Source of the DNA: JAVKDP01 sp040222185
GTDB lineage: Bacteria > Bacteroidota > Rhodothermia > Balneolales > Balneolaceae
Direction: 5' to 3'
Length of the DNA: 64,000 nt
Assembly (NCBI GenBank): GCA_040222185.1
Contig: JAVKDP010000088.1
Coordinates: 12,827 to 76,826 of the forward strand
The notes under the pieces: model-generated
The model's input: only the letters and a program-made list of their open reading frames with translations
Databases searched by the model: none
Told to the model about the DNA's origin: nothing
Program-made: the position numbers and the translations under genes
Shown: positions 36,724 through 45,964 of the stretch, piece by piece
How positions within the stretch are numbered: the first letter of the stretch is position 1
Layout of the letters: every line of letters begins with the position of its first letter

Positions 36724-37212
36724 CTAATTACCCTGCTCTCCAGAGTATCGTTTATAATAATAAGGGAAGATAACCGTAGCTCTTACCGCTTCGCCACTCT
36801 TTACACCAGGAGCCCATTTGAGAGATGATTCAAGGACGCTTTTAATCGAATCTGTAAACTCAGAAAGTGCCTGGCCTCTAACCCTAAAACTAATAGTACT
36901 TATGGTACTATCCGATTCAACAATAAACCCTATGTTAACTACCGGATATCTACCTCCATTTAGACCAAACATTTTACTGGCCAGCTCCTCAGAGAGTGAT
37001 ATCTCATTATCTAAGAACTTGCTGATACAGGGAACGCTCATTCGAAAGTTTTGAGAAGGGTCGTCATTTTTTTCACAACTCTCATCAAGAAATAATGGAT
37101 CAACATCCAGTAAGCCGACCGGAATTGGGCGTGCTTTTTTCTCAGAGTTTGATTGTGCAAAGCACATTGTTGTCATAAATAGAAAGAATAAACCTGACAG
37201 TATCGCTCTCAT
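36724..37212 (-). CDS. Secreted protein with TonB C-terminal-like domain
   Basis: 162 residues with a signal peptide (MRAILSGLFFLFMTTMCFAQ). The second half resembles a TonB C-terminal domain: YPVVNIGFIVESDSTISTISFRV, SLKWAPGVKSGEAVRATVIFPYYYK. There is no N-terminal membrane anchor or proline-rich arm after cleavage, so it is a free periplasmic TonB-like domain, not an energy transducer. Role unknown. Confidence 0.7.
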   Translation of the reverse strand: MRAILSGLFFLFMTTMCFAQSNSEKKARPIPVGLLDVDPLFLDESCEKNDDPSQNFRMSVPCISKFLDNEISLSEELASKMFGLNGGRYPVVNIGFIVESDSTISTISFRVRGQALSEFTDSIKSVLESSLKWAPGVKSGEAVRATVIFPYYYKRYSGEQGN

Positions 37213-37314
37213 AGTCCCTAGCTAGTATTTGTGAAAATGGTTCTCAATATCTAAGAATAAATGGAATAAACCGGTGGTATCAAATAGCAAGCCACTGATA
37301 AATGGAGTTATAAA

Positions 37315-37336
37315 ATCCTGAACTTATTCAGAATGA
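37315..37336. repeat. Degenerate palindromic repeat, copy 7
   Basis: ATCCTGAA-4-TTCAGAAT between two leftward genes; one arm has a mismatch and the outer GTC is lost. Confidence 0.4.
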
Positions 37337-37368
37337 AGTAGCGTAGGTTTTTGGAAAATAGAGAGCTT

Positions 37369-37842
37369 CTAATTATCAGATAATTTCTTCCGGAAAATGA
37401 TTTTATCTTCTCCTTCTGAATAAAATTCCCGGATTACTGCTTCTTTGGTATAATTACACTTTTTATAAAACTCCCTTGTTAACTCGAACCCTGAGGCACC
37501 GGATGTTTCTACAAGAAGTATACGATTCCCTTTCTTTCTAAGAAGGTCTTCGATATAAAGCATCATCTGTTTACCGATACCCTGTCCCTGGTAATCCTTC
37601 CTTACAGCAATTGCATACAAATTATAAGTTCCTTCCGTGAGTCTTTCAGGTGCGCAATAACCAATAGACACAGGCTCCTCATTATCTGCAAAAGTAAACC
37701 ATATATCATTTGAGGAAGGGTTTTCAAGATAGTCGGAAATCATATCATCCAACAATTCTGAGGCAAATAATTCACTTGAATCGAGAACTAATTTTAATGC
37801 TTCGATATCTGTTTGGGAAACCACCCGGATACTTTTTTCCAT
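37369..37842 (-). CDS. GNAT-family N-acetyltransferase
   Basis: 157 residues. The acetyl-CoA-binding motif A is seen as LYAIAVRKDYQGQGIGKQMMLYIEDLLRKKG (about 92-120; Q-x-x-G-x-G/A as QGQGIG), followed by ILLVETSGASGFELTREFYKKCNYTKEAVIREFY, with the C-terminal Tyr motif. The acceptor substrate is unknown. It lies 38 bp downstream of an AraC-type regulator in the same orientation, possibly one operon. Confidence 0.9.
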   Translation of the reverse strand: MEKSIRVVSQTDIEALKLVLDSSELFASELLDDMISDYLENPSSNDIWFTFADNEEPVSIGYCAPERLTEGTYNLYAIAVRKDYQGQGIGKQMMLYIEDLLRKKGNRILLVETSGASGFELTREFYKKCNYTKEAVIREFYSEGEDKIIFRKKLSDN

Positions 37843-37880
37843 TTTCTATTTTTTGAAAAAAGATACCCTTGTCAAAAACA

Positions 37881-38594
37881 CTATAATTGTAAGGTTCTGC
37901 TATTATACTCTTTAGATGGAGTAATACCGAACATACTTTTGAAGGCATTACTAAGATGAGCCTGATCATAAAAACCACTTTCATGTGATGCCTCAACCAG
38001 GCTTACTTTTTCTGTAATCATAAGGTGAAAAGCTTTTTTCAACTTACACCAGACTAAAAACTTTTTGATAGAGATTCCAATATGTGCTTTAAAGATATGA
38101 GACATTCTACTTTCTGATAAATGCACTTTTGATCTAATCTCTGGCATCATTTCATGGTAACTTAAATCAGCTCCATTCAGTATTTCAATGCATTTCCGGA
38201 CCCTTTCATCCTGAGCCATGGCTAAATCATTTTTCCTGGAGAAATCAAGAAGTTGATTGAATAGTATTGATACGCTTATGGAATTTGTTTCAACAAAGAC
38301 TCCATTTTCCAGGGGAGTTTTTAAGCGATCTAAAAAGCCCGAGAAAAATGAATTGCGACTTTCAATCATGAGTAGTTGAAGCGTAGAATCTTCAGCTTTT
38401 AGTTTATGAGTTATGTTGGAGTCAATTATTGCAAAGGTCAGCTGTTTAAATTCCTGTTCAGGAGTATTCAACGTAAAGGTGCCCTGATAAGCAATAATAA
38501 CTTCCAGAACCGGGTGTGCATGGAACTCTGTATTTAGCTCGGTCAACTTGAAGTTGAAAATACCTTTAACAATATCGAATTCAATTATTTTCAT
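37881..38594 (-). CDS. AraC-family transcriptional regulator
   Basis: 237 residues. A cupin-like N-terminal domain (FHAHPVLEVIIAYQGTF, with a His pair) is followed by the C-terminal HTH pair (about 130-232): MPEIRSKVHLSESRMSHIFKAHIG and LVEASHESGFYDQAHLSNAFKSMFG. Its start overlaps the upstream serine-hydrolase gene by 14 bp, so the two are co-expressed. The ligand is unknown. Confidence 0.9.
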   Translation of the reverse strand: MKIIEFDIVKGIFNFKLTELNTEFHAHPVLEVIIAYQGTFTLNTPEQEFKQLTFAIIDSNITHKLKAEDSTLQLLMIESRNSFFSGFLDRLKTPLENGVFVETNSISVSILFNQLLDFSRKNDLAMAQDERVRKCIEILNGADLSYHEMMPEIRSKVHLSESRMSHIFKAHIGISIKKFLVWCKLKKAFHLMITEKVSLVEASHESGFYDQAHLSNAFKSMFGITPSKEYNSRTLQL

Positions 38595-40347
38595 GTTTCA
38601 TATCTACGGGTCTCAAGAGTAACATACGATTAAAAGATAAGCTCAAAGCACATAGCCAAAAGGTTACTCCAAGAAAGAAGAGTTTTTGAATAAGTCCAAA
38701 ATATTCATGAACGAATTGTGGAAATGCAGGCCTTAGTATCATTAGCACAGTTGAACCTATCATAAGCAGTACTGGAATTATTGACACATGAGCCAGTTTT
38801 CTAAAAACACTTTTCCTCCAAAGTAGTACAGCTAATGCAGGGCCAAAAAAAGATGCGAGTATTAAATTAGCTGAAATGCTTAACTGAATGGAAGGCATAG
38901 GAAATATGGAAACTCCAATCATTGAAACCGAAAAGAAGGCTACAGGTAATATCGGCAGTGTACTTAACTCAAGCGCCTTACAACTTCTGTATAACCCAAT
39001 TAGAAAAGGAATACAGAGAAAAGCTATGACCATTTCGATAATGGAGAAGAAGGATCCGGAATTACTATAAAATGCATTGAGGAATATAAAATCGTCTCTA
39101 ACAAAACTAAACTCTCCATGGATGTACCCGGCAATGAATAACCCAACCCAGAAGAGAGCGCTTAAAAAAAAGCCTGTTAAAACCAGGTATTCATTCATTA
39201 AGTAAGACCTGAACCAAAACCACATCACTATAAAAAGAGATAGTAAAAAATACAGAACCAATAGTGTTTGTGCGGTTTTATCCATTGAAACAGCAAATGG
39301 CTTGCCATCATAGATTCTTAATACATAATTTAATATTTCTTCTTTAGGAAGAACAATTCCATTTGTAGCATACGCAATGGTAAGATCTTCATCCGGGTAA
39401 TAAAACAAACTTGACTCAGAGATCCAGCCTCCGGTATGGCCGTAACCAATTAACTCATCATATTGGGCTGTCATAATTCCTAGTCTATAAGAACTTTCGC
39501 CCTTTAACATTTCATTTAAACTGATCTTCGAAATCAGTTTTCCATCAAATAAAGCCTCTATAAAAGTCGCCATATCTTTTGTTGTAGAAACTATTCCTCC
39601 GTCAGCAGTAGATAAGTGACCGTTATAACTCATTTCTTCCGGGCTTGCTTCCCACTGCTTGTTGTACTCAAACGTATTGGCCTTATTTTGGACATTCTCG
39701 AGAGATTGTGGACCAAAGTAAGTATTGGTAAGTCCGACTTTAGATAATATCCTGTTGGAAAGAGAAGTTTCGAATGGAGTACGGTCTTGAGTCTCTATGA
39801 TATGCCCTAAAAGAAGATAGTTTGAATTGCTGTACCTGAAATCCGTACCCGGTATGAAGTTAGGTCTGAAGCTGGCAATTAGATCTATAGTAGATTCATA
39901 GTTTTGAAGAGTATCCCGTGTTTCTTCATCAATGTCGTTCACATAATCGAAAATACCACTCCTGTGCGCCAGCATCTGTCGGATAGTAATGGCTTCAGCA
40001 TTGGGTATCTGAGGATAAAATTGATCCAGTGTAGTTTCCAGCGACAGTTTTTCTTCCTCTATCAGCTGGAAGATCATTGTGGCTACATAGGTTTTCGTAA
40101 TAGACCAAATCTTGTAATTAGTATTAATATCAGCTGGAGTTCTGCTGCCATTTATTTCATCTCTAAAGCCAATGGCTCTCTCATAGAGGATGGATCCATT
40201 TTTGAGTATTGTAATACTTCCCATAGCTTCATTTCGCTTTTCTAATGAGCTGAATAAAGCATCCAATTTTTCGGATATAGGGTTTTGGGACTGAGTGTTA
40301 TTGCTTATCCCAAAAGAGAGTAAGAGTAATATTAAAATTGATTTCAT
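38581..40347 (-). CDS. Serine hydrolase (beta-lactamase fold) with C-terminal membrane domain
   Basis: 588 residues. A signal peptide is followed by a class C beta-lactamase-like domain (about 25-345) with SITK (SxxK, in KIWSITKTYV), YSN (RYSNSNYLLLG) and HTGG. About six membrane helices then fill residues 360-580 (LLVLYFLLSLFIVMWFWF, LVLTGFFLSALFWVGLFIAG, and onward). The active site therefore faces the periplasm and is tethered to the inner membrane. It shares a transcript with the AraC-type regulator just downstream. Confidence 0.9.
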   Translation of the reverse strand: MKSILILLLLSFGISNNTQSQNPISEKLDALFSSLEKRNEAMGSITILKNGSILYERAIGFRDEINGSRTPADINTNYKIWSITKTYVATMIFQLIEEEKLSLETTLDQFYPQIPNAEAITIRQMLAHRSGIFDYVNDIDEETRDTLQNYESTIDLIASFRPNFIPGTDFRYSNSNYLLLGHIIETQDRTPFETSLSNRILSKVGLTNTYFGPQSLENVQNKANTFEYNKQWEASPEEMSYNGHLSTADGGIVSTTKDMATFIEALFDGKLISKISLNEMLKGESSYRLGIMTAQYDELIGYGHTGGWISESSLFYYPDEDLTIAYATNGIVLPKEEILNYVLRIYDGKPFAVSMDKTAQTLLVLYFLLSLFIVMWFWFRSYLMNEYLVLTGFFLSALFWVGLFIAGYIHGEFSFVRDDFIFLNAFYSNSGSFFSIIEMVIAFLCIPFLIGLYRSCKALELSTLPILPVAFFSVSMIGVSIFPMPSIQLSISANLILASFFGPALAVLLWRKSVFRKLAHVSIIPVLLMIGSTVLMILRPAFPQFVHEYFGLIQKLFFLGVTFWLCALSLSFNRMLLLRPVDMKHENN

Positions 40348-40450
40348 AAGTCTTCATACTTGATTAATTATTCAAATATGAAGCTTTCGGTTTCGAGATA
40401 GCACGCCAATCTTATGCCATTTTTATGACAACCATTGCGACATGTGACGA

Positions 40451-41017
40451 TTAAAGAAGGCGGGGGACATATTCCAGTATTTCGTTCTCTTTGCCAAGAT
40501 TAATAGCAGTAAGCGTTGTAAATAGGATATTAACAGGTACAACAATCCAGTAAGTATAGACAACAGGGGCAGGTATGATGCCAAATCCTCTGCCAAAAAC
40601 CATTCCAGTTACTATAAGCGTTAAAAAGAGGAACATTGTTAATAGAATCTGAAAACTTAATATTTTCCGTCCCAGTTTGTTTACAGTACTGTTCTTTCTA
40701 TTCAAAAAGAATATTATGGATGGAAAGATGATATTTCCCAATGGGAAAACGGCTAACATCAGGCTGCTTAAATTCATTAGCATTACTTTCCCGATGCCAC
40801 TTTTATAGGTCGATTCTGATGTATCATTATCCGGGTCAGGCAGTAAATCAATGTTCTGAATCTCTAAGGCTTTTGCCAGTGTTTTAATAGTATGAGGACT
40901 CCCAGCAGATAAGCCTTTCTCAATGCGCTGAATGGTTCTTATTGAAACCCCTGAAACCTCAGACAGTTCTTCCTGTGTTAAACTTTGTTGTTTTCTTATT
41001 TCTCTAAGCTTACTCAT
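40451..41017 (-). CDS. XRE-type HTH protein fused to a small membrane domain (DUF4870-like)
   Basis: 188 residues from the ATG at 41017; a TTG three codons upstream is also in frame. Residues about 1-60 are a Cro/C1 HTH (LREIRKQQSLTQEELSEVSGVSIRTIQRIEKG). After a short linker there are three membrane helices (LMLAVFPLGNIIFPSIIFFL, ILLTMFLFLTLIVTGMVFG, YWIVVPVNILFTTLTAINL) resembling DUF4870. A membrane-tethered DNA-binding protein; the signal and targets are unknown. Confidence 0.85.
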   Translation of the reverse strand: MSKLREIRKQQSLTQEELSEVSGVSIRTIQRIEKGLSAGSPHTIKTLAKALEIQNIDLLPDPDNDTSESTYKSGIGKVMLMNLSSLMLAVFPLGNIIFPSIIFFLNRKNSTVNKLGRKILSFQILLTMFLFLTLIVTGMVFGRGFGIIPAPVVYTYWIVVPVNILFTTLTAINLGKENEILEYVPRLL

Positions 41018-41108
41018 GCTTCTCAAATGAACGATAATCCGGTGAAAAATTCTAAAAATCTCTACACCAAATTCGGAGATAAGTTACTTGTAATCCAGAA
41101 GTACGGGT

Positions 41109-41136
41109 CTTAAAACCGTAATTGAAACGGCTTAAG
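41109..41136. other. Interrupted palindrome in the divergent gap 41018-41276
   Basis: CTTAA and CCGT on the left (41109-41119) pair with ACGG and TTAAG on the right (41127-41136). It sits 92 bp upstream of the HTH gene and could be its operator. Nothing else is recognisable in this gap. Confidence 0.3.
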
Positions 41137-41276
41137 TCATATGTTTTTAGTGGATTAAAGAGTAGAAAGTCAGAGGTGTTTATACTGTATATGAACGTGT
41201 TACCCGCTTCAGACTTTGGATTTATACAGATATTGAGATTCGAAAACCTTCCGTCAACTTCTAAATCTTATTCTTT

Positions 41277-41969
41277 ATGAAATCATTATTACTCATCATA
41301 ATTATTGCACTATTCACCGGGTCTGAAGCCTATGCCCAAAACAGCATCAAGTCTTTTGAATATAAAAAGGGAGAGGTTCTGGATATTCTCCTTGCCAGGT
41401 TAGCACCTGATTCAGAAGAGTTATATAGTCGGTACAGAAGAACAGCCTTCCCAGTAGCCTTTGAGTATACTTTTGAGCTGATGCCTGTTTTTAGTATTAC
41501 AGAACTTACACTCGGAAATAACTTCCCTACGACTTTTGTGTTTGGGAAATGGAGCAGCCTTGAAAAACGTGAGGGATTTCTCGCTGATATTGTAGACAGG
41601 GTTCCGGATTTTCATGAGCAACGCAGAAACACGTTTACATATATCGGGCTCACTTATTACGAAATACCACAAGATATCACGATTACAATAGATACCGATA
41701 AGGTGAATATAGCAACTGCTTTTTGGAAAAATGAAAATCAAAACTTCTCCGCCTTTATTTCTGACTGGACTGAAGAAGTCATTAAATACGGGGGTAAAGT
41801 TATCCTGGAATTAGAAGAGGGAAAATCTCCAACTGGGTTTTACTATAATCCCGATGCTTTTTATCTCATACAATGGGAAAGCAAAGTAGCATTTGATGCA
41901 TTTGCTAAAGCCAATCCGTTAGCAGAGTATGAAACCTTAAAAAATGTTCATCAGCTCAGGATTCAGTAA
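41277..41969 (+). CDS. Secreted hypothetical protein, two ferredoxin-like (DUF1330-like) halves
   Basis: 230 residues with a signal peptide (LFTGSEAYAQ). Two weakly similar halves are visible, each ending in a dimeric alpha/beta-barrel-like signature: TTFVFGKWSSLEKREGFLAD in the first and AFYLIQWESKVAFDAFAKANP in the second. This pattern is reminiscent of DUF1330/ABM-type domains. No catalytic residues can be named and the role is unknown. Confidence 0.65.
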   Translation: MKSLLLIIIIALFTGSEAYAQNSIKSFEYKKGEVLDILLARLAPDSEELYSRYRRTAFPVAFEYTFELMPVFSITELTLGNNFPTTFVFGKWSSLEKREGFLADIVDRVPDFHEQRRNTFTYIGLTYYEIPQDITITIDTDKVNIATAFWKNENQNFSAFISDWTEEVIKYGGKVILELEEGKSPTGFYYNPDAFYLIQWESKVAFDAFAKANPLAEYETLKNVHQLRIQ

Positions 41970-41990
41970 TTTCATGTAAGCTAGAACTGG

Positions 41991-42386
41991 CTATAATTTT
42001 TCACTATCCAGGGAATGATGCATAGCCAGTTTAAGCTCAATACTTGCCAGGCAGAGAATTACGAGTATTTCACAAACAAAATAGATGATTCCAAATATGG
42101 TGAGTTGTTCAAAAAAGTGAACAACTAATACTATAGTAACAAAACAGTAGAGTAGATTAAGGATAGCTATTGTTTTTAAATAGGTGGGCCAGTTTTCAGG
42201 AGTCTTCAAATAGCAAAGGGTAGAGTAAACAGCAAAAAGAACTGCTGCGAAGGAAAGGGGATACAATACGATCCGTGGCATTCCAAAGAATTCTTCAAAG
42301 CTTGTTAACACAACTCCTAAAAGAAAGGCAGAAAGGAGAGCCCCTAAGCCATCGATAAGGAAAAGTGTTTTAGGTTTCAATATCAT
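41991..42386 (-). CDS. Small membrane protein of unknown function
   Basis: 131 residues with four hydrophobic helices (TLFLIDGLGALLSAFLLGVVL, ALPLSFAAVLFAVY-like segment, TIAILNLLYCFVTIVLVV, IFGIIYFVCEILVILCLAS). No motif recognised. Located 54 bp downstream of a GNAT acetyltransferase gene on the same strand and convergent with 41277-41969. Confidence 0.65.
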   Translation of the reverse strand: MILKPKTLFLIDGLGALLSAFLLGVVLTSFEEFFGMPRIVLYPLSFAAVLFAVYSTLCYLKTPENWPTYLKTIAILNLLYCFVTIVLVVHFFEQLTIFGIIYFVCEILVILCLASIELKLAMHHSLDSEKL

Positions 42387-42440
42387 TCTATCCTGCTCTT
42401 TTTTATGGGCATCGTTTCGAAAAAGGTCTTCTTGAATGAG

Positions 42441-42905
42441 TTACATTTTAGCGTTAGTAGCTTTTGAGAAAATTTTAACCAGATCACCTGAAGCATTATA
42501 TCCATCTGATATATGTAACCATCCTTTTTTCTCATAGAAGTTATTCAGTTCTGTATTAAGGTATAATTTCTTAAAGCCTTTCTTTTTTGTTTGTGCAATA
42601 GCATGATTCAGTAATTGATCTGCTATTCCGTTTTTCCTGAACTCTTCATTTACATAAAGGCAGGCAAACCAGGGCATAAGATCTTGGCGACTAATGAGAT
42701 CATTAGTGAGCAGGGCATAGGATCCAATAATTTCTGACTGTTTTAAACAGAGGTAGAACTTTGGAAGTTTATTATTCTTTTCAAAAGAGTTCGTGATGCA
42801 ATCTTTGTAAAAAAGATAATTCGAATCATTTCCCCATTTTTCCCAGAAATAGGCAATTCCTTTATCAAGTAACTCGGGTCTTTCAGATAGTTCAATAATT
42901 ATCAT
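42441..42905 (-). CDS. GNAT-family N-acetyltransferase
   Basis: 154 residues. Motif A is CLYVNEEFRKNGIADQLLNHAIAQTKKKG (R-K-N-G-I-A in the Q/R-x-x-G-x-G/A position), followed by KLYLNTELNNFYEKKGWLHISDGYN. The substrate is unknown. Separated by 46 bp from the TonB-dependent receptor gene upstream in the same orientation. Confidence 0.88.
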   Translation of the reverse strand: MIIIELSERPELLDKGIAYFWEKWGNDSNYLFYKDCITNSFEKNNKLPKFYLCLKQSEIIGSYALLTNDLISRQDLMPWFACLYVNEEFRKNGIADQLLNHAIAQTKKKGFKKLYLNTELNNFYEKKGWLHISDGYNASGDLVKIFSKATNAKM

Positions 42906-42951
42906 TTTTTAGATTGGTTCTTTTCTGCTTACAGTCTAAAGCGAAAGAACC

Positions 42952-45120
42952 TTAAAAGTTCAGTTTAAAACCACCATTAATTACAAAACCGTCAACAGGA
43001 GCATAGATATCTCTAAATTCAGGGTCACTTAAACTACCCGTGTATATAGTATCAAACTCAGATTGTCGTGTATCCAGGAAGTTCTCAAAATTTAAAAATA
43101 CTGAATAGTTTTTACTTAGTCTTTTCTCTGTCATCAACCCGGTAATCCAGTACGACTTTCCCTTGCTACCGTCTCCGAGTGTTTGCGGGCTAAAATAATA
43201 CGCCTCTAGGCCTATCCAGAAATTGCCATGTTTCTCATACATCAAGACATTGTTCAACCGATGTTTCGCGACTAATGGGAATGTTTTAGAGTTTCCATTG
43301 TAATGCTGTTGCACATTTGCATGTGTGTATCCCACAAATAGCTTTAGATCCTGATAACTCCATTTCATGTTTACTTCTACACCTTTTGTATCTACAAATC
43401 CATTGGGTTGTTGAAATTCAAAACCACCACCTGTTGACGTTAGTACAAGCGGGTCTTGTATACGTGTATAAAAGAACAGTGTATTGGTAGATAATGATAG
43501 TTCATCAGAAATAACGACCAGGTAGTTGATATCAAAATTTCCACCAAATGATTTTTCGACATCAAAATTATCAGGGTTGATAGGTTGTATACTTCTGAAT
43601 TGCAGACGTTCGGCATCTTCAGAAAATACTGTTGGAGTTTTATATCCCAGGCCTCCGCCTAGGCGAAAAGTAAGCTGTGAGGATGGTTCATAGAGTAATG
43701 AAAAGCGAGGCAGTGCCAGAAGACCAAAATCATTTTGGTAGTCTAATCTAAAACCAGTCTCAAGTGTCCAGGTTGGGGCTACATTCCAAATATTCTGAAC
43801 AAAAGTCCCAACAATTGCATCGGAGAACCCAAGGTCTTCATCACCTTCTTCTTGATCAAAAGTGTCAGTCCAGAGGTTAAGGCCAAGAATCCACTCGGAA
43901 CCTTCTTGTAATATATTAAAGCTGGCTTCGCTGAATGATGAAGTTTGTTGCCCTGCAAAAGTAAAATCCGGGACTTCAACACTGCGATCATAAAAGTTCA
44001 AACTATTTTTCAGGCTAAGGTTAACGGAGGGTGACAGTTCGTGCTTAAGTTGAAATTGGCTCGATATGCGGTCAGTTTCATTTCTTTCGAAGTAAGGATC
44101 CATAATCGTTTTACCTTCCACGAAATCAATATTGCCACCAAGGCGTTTCTCGCTGATCAGGCTTATTCCAGCGTTCAGTGTTGTGTATTCATTAAGATAG
44201 AAGAATAACCTGGGGTTTAGTGTAAAACGATCAAATTCAGGAATGGCAGTTAGACCTATATCAGCGGGGTCATAGGGAGTACCTTTGTTATAAGACGCAA
44301 AAACGGTGGTTCCAACTTTTTCGTTACGCTCTGAATAGAACCCGCTAAGATCCAGCCCAAGTGCAGATGTACCATTTAGCATAAAGCTGAGCTCAGATTC
44401 TTCTTCGGGAGTTTTTGTAATCAGGTTCACTAACCCGGCAATTGCCCCTCCTCCATATAGTGTAGATGACGCGCCTTTAATAACTTCAACTTGTTTAAGG
44501 TCAAGAGGAGTAATTTGCATGAGGCTTAGTCCTCCTGAAAAGCCGGAATAGAGAGGCAACCCGTCTCTCAGTAATTGCGTGTATTTGCCATCAAGGCCCT
44601 GGATGCGGATGCTTGAATTATAACTTGTAGCGGAAACCTGCTGTGTTTGGATACCTGTACTTTCATTCAGTAGCATGCGGATATCACCAGGTTTCATATT
44701 CCCTTTTTCTGCAAGCTCTTCGCCCGCGATAAACTCGACCCTGGTTGGAGTGTCCTGAATGGTTCGGCTACTTCGTGTAGAACTGATAAATATTTCTTCC
44801 AGCTCATCATGAGAATGGTGAAGCTCAAAAACCTGGTTTTGCTCTGATGCCAATAATGGAAAAGTCCGGTCGAAAGTCAGAGTTTCATAACCTATGTAGC
44901 TGATTCGAATGGTATGATTACCATCAGGAATATTTGTGACTTCTGTTTTTCCATTTGAATTTGTAATACCTCCTATGTTCAATGATGGAAAGAACACCGT
45001 AACTCCAACCAATGGTTCTTCACTTTCGTGATCAATTACGGAAACTATAAAAGAATTTTGAGCTAATGTAGTCTGACTAACAAGGAAGCTTAATAGGAGG
45101 ATTGTAAGTCTGGTACGCAT
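42952..45120 (-). CDS. TonB-dependent receptor with CarboxypepD-regulatory-like N-terminus
   Basis: 722 residues. A signal peptide (LLSFLVSQTTLAQ) is followed by a carboxypeptidase-regulatory-like domain (about 22-105, VSVIDHESEEPLVGVTVFFP to GYETLTF), a plug domain (about 115-235, QDTPTRVEFIAGEEL, IQGLDGKYTQLLRDGLPLYSG, IKGASSTLYGGGAIAGLVNLI) and a 22-strand-type barrel ending GGFKLNF. Size and plug resemble siderophore, heme or cobalamin receptors; it is not a SusC-type receptor and has no SusD neighbour. Divergent from an ECF sigma-factor gene. Confidence 0.93.
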   Translation of the reverse strand: MRTRLTILLLSFLVSQTTLAQNSFIVSVIDHESEEPLVGVTVFFPSLNIGGITNSNGKTEVTNIPDGNHTIRISYIGYETLTFDRTFPLLASEQNQVFELHHSHDELEEIFISSTRSSRTIQDTPTRVEFIAGEELAEKGNMKPGDIRMLLNESTGIQTQQVSATSYNSSIRIQGLDGKYTQLLRDGLPLYSGFSGGLSLMQITPLDLKQVEVIKGASSTLYGGGAIAGLVNLITKTPEEESELSFMLNGTSALGLDLSGFYSERNEKVGTTVFASYNKGTPYDPADIGLTAIPEFDRFTLNPRLFFYLNEYTTLNAGISLISEKRLGGNIDFVEGKTIMDPYFERNETDRISSQFQLKHELSPSVNLSLKNSLNFYDRSVEVPDFTFAGQQTSSFSEASFNILQEGSEWILGLNLWTDTFDQEEGDEDLGFSDAIVGTFVQNIWNVAPTWTLETGFRLDYQNDFGLLALPRFSLLYEPSSQLTFRLGGGLGYKTPTVFSEDAERLQFRSIQPINPDNFDVEKSFGGNFDINYLVVISDELSLSTNTLFFYTRIQDPLVLTSTGGGFEFQQPNGFVDTKGVEVNMKWSYQDLKLFVGYTHANVQQHYNGNSKTFPLVAKHRLNNVLMYEKHGNFWIGLEAYYFSPQTLGDGSKGKSYWITGLMTEKRLSKNYSVFLNFENFLDTRQSEFDTIYTGSLSDPEFRDIYAPVDGFVINGGFKLNF

Positions 45121-45252
45121 ATGTTGAGGTTGGGATGGTTTATTTTAATGAAGTCCTTTCTTGTAGATGGCCAGACTCGAAAAAGGATTCAAAAAAAGTA
45201 AAATACGAGAAAATTAACCCTAAAAGAGATTCACTTTCGTTCAAGCGTGACC

Positions 45253-45281
45253 GGAACCTGAAAAAAAATTTAAACTCCGTG
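45253..45281 (+). promoter_or_regulatory. ECF-type promoter upstream of the sigma factor gene
   Basis: GGAACCT (45253-45259) and CCGTG (45277-45281) are 17 bp apart, the usual form of an ECF-sigma -35/-10 pair. They lie about 32 bp before the GTG start of the sigma factor, which suggests positive autoregulation. Confidence 0.6.
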
Positions 45282-45312
45282 CGACTTTCGATTACTTTGC
45301 GGTGTCTATTGA

Positions 45313-45960
45313 GTGTTAGCGCGCAAACACGAATTCCTAAAGTACATTCTGTTGTCGAAATCTGAATTTACACACTTATTAAAGCCGCATTATAATGATG
45401 GGGTAAATTATTGCAGAGCATTATGTTCTGGCTCGTCTATGGCGGAAGCAGAAGATGTAATGCAACAAGCGTTACTTAAAGCATTTGAGAATATTGACTC
45501 TCTCAGAGATGCAGAAAAGTTTCGTGGGTGGTTTTTTCAGATTATAACCCGTTGTTTTTATAATGCAGTTCGGGCCCCTTTTTGGAAGAGGTTTGTGTCG
45601 CTGGAATCGGACCAGGGAAAAGAAGTTTTCACCGTATATGAAGAATCCTTTTTTGAGGAAAATCAATTACTGGTAGGAGCTCTGTCCCGGCTCGAGAAGA
45701 AAGAAAGAGTGGCTATACTGTTATTTGAAATAGGAGGTTTCTCAATAAAAGAGATCGCCGGTATTCAAGATGAAAACAGTGAGTCGACTATAAAATCACG
45801 GTTAAGCAGAACACGGAAGAAGCTGAAGGAATTCATGGTAAAGCTGGAAGAGGAGGGAGGGTTAAAGCCTAAATCTCTGAATGCAGCACCGCAGTTAAAA
45901 ACCAAAGATCTATACCATGAAACCGCAAAAGTTATCAATGAAATTAAATCCATCGGGTGA
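45313..45960 (+). CDS. ECF-type RNA polymerase sigma factor
   Basis: 215 residues if initiated at the GTG at 45313; TTG codons a little downstream are alternatives, since the conserved part begins near FTHLLKPHYNDG. Region 2 shows AEDVMQQALLKAFENIDSLRDAEKFRGWFFQIITRCFYN. Region 4 shows LSRLEKKERVAILLFEIGGFSIKEIA followed by STIKSRLSRTRKKLKEFM. A short extra tail follows. Preceded by an ECF-like promoter and followed by a probable membrane regulator. Confidence 0.93.
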   Translation: MLARKHEFLKYILLSKSEFTHLLKPHYNDGVNYCRALCSGSSMAEAEDVMQQALLKAFENIDSLRDAEKFRGWFFQIITRCFYNAVRAPFWKRFVSLESDQGKEVFTVYEESFFEENQLLVGALSRLEKKERVAILLFEIGGFSIKEIAGIQDENSESTIKSRLSRTRKKLKEFMVKLEEEGGLKPKSLNAAPQLKTKDLYHETAKVINEIKSIG

Positions 45961-45964
45961 TAGT

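Noticed and set aside
37772..37996. 74-residue frame on the minus strand between the GNAT and AraC genes
   Set aside because: It overlaps both real genes in another frame and shows no family features.
42952..45120. TonB-dependent receptor as SusC of a polysaccharide utilisation locus
   Set aside because: It is 722 residues, shorter than SusC proteins, no SusD follows, and the neighbours are not glycan genes.
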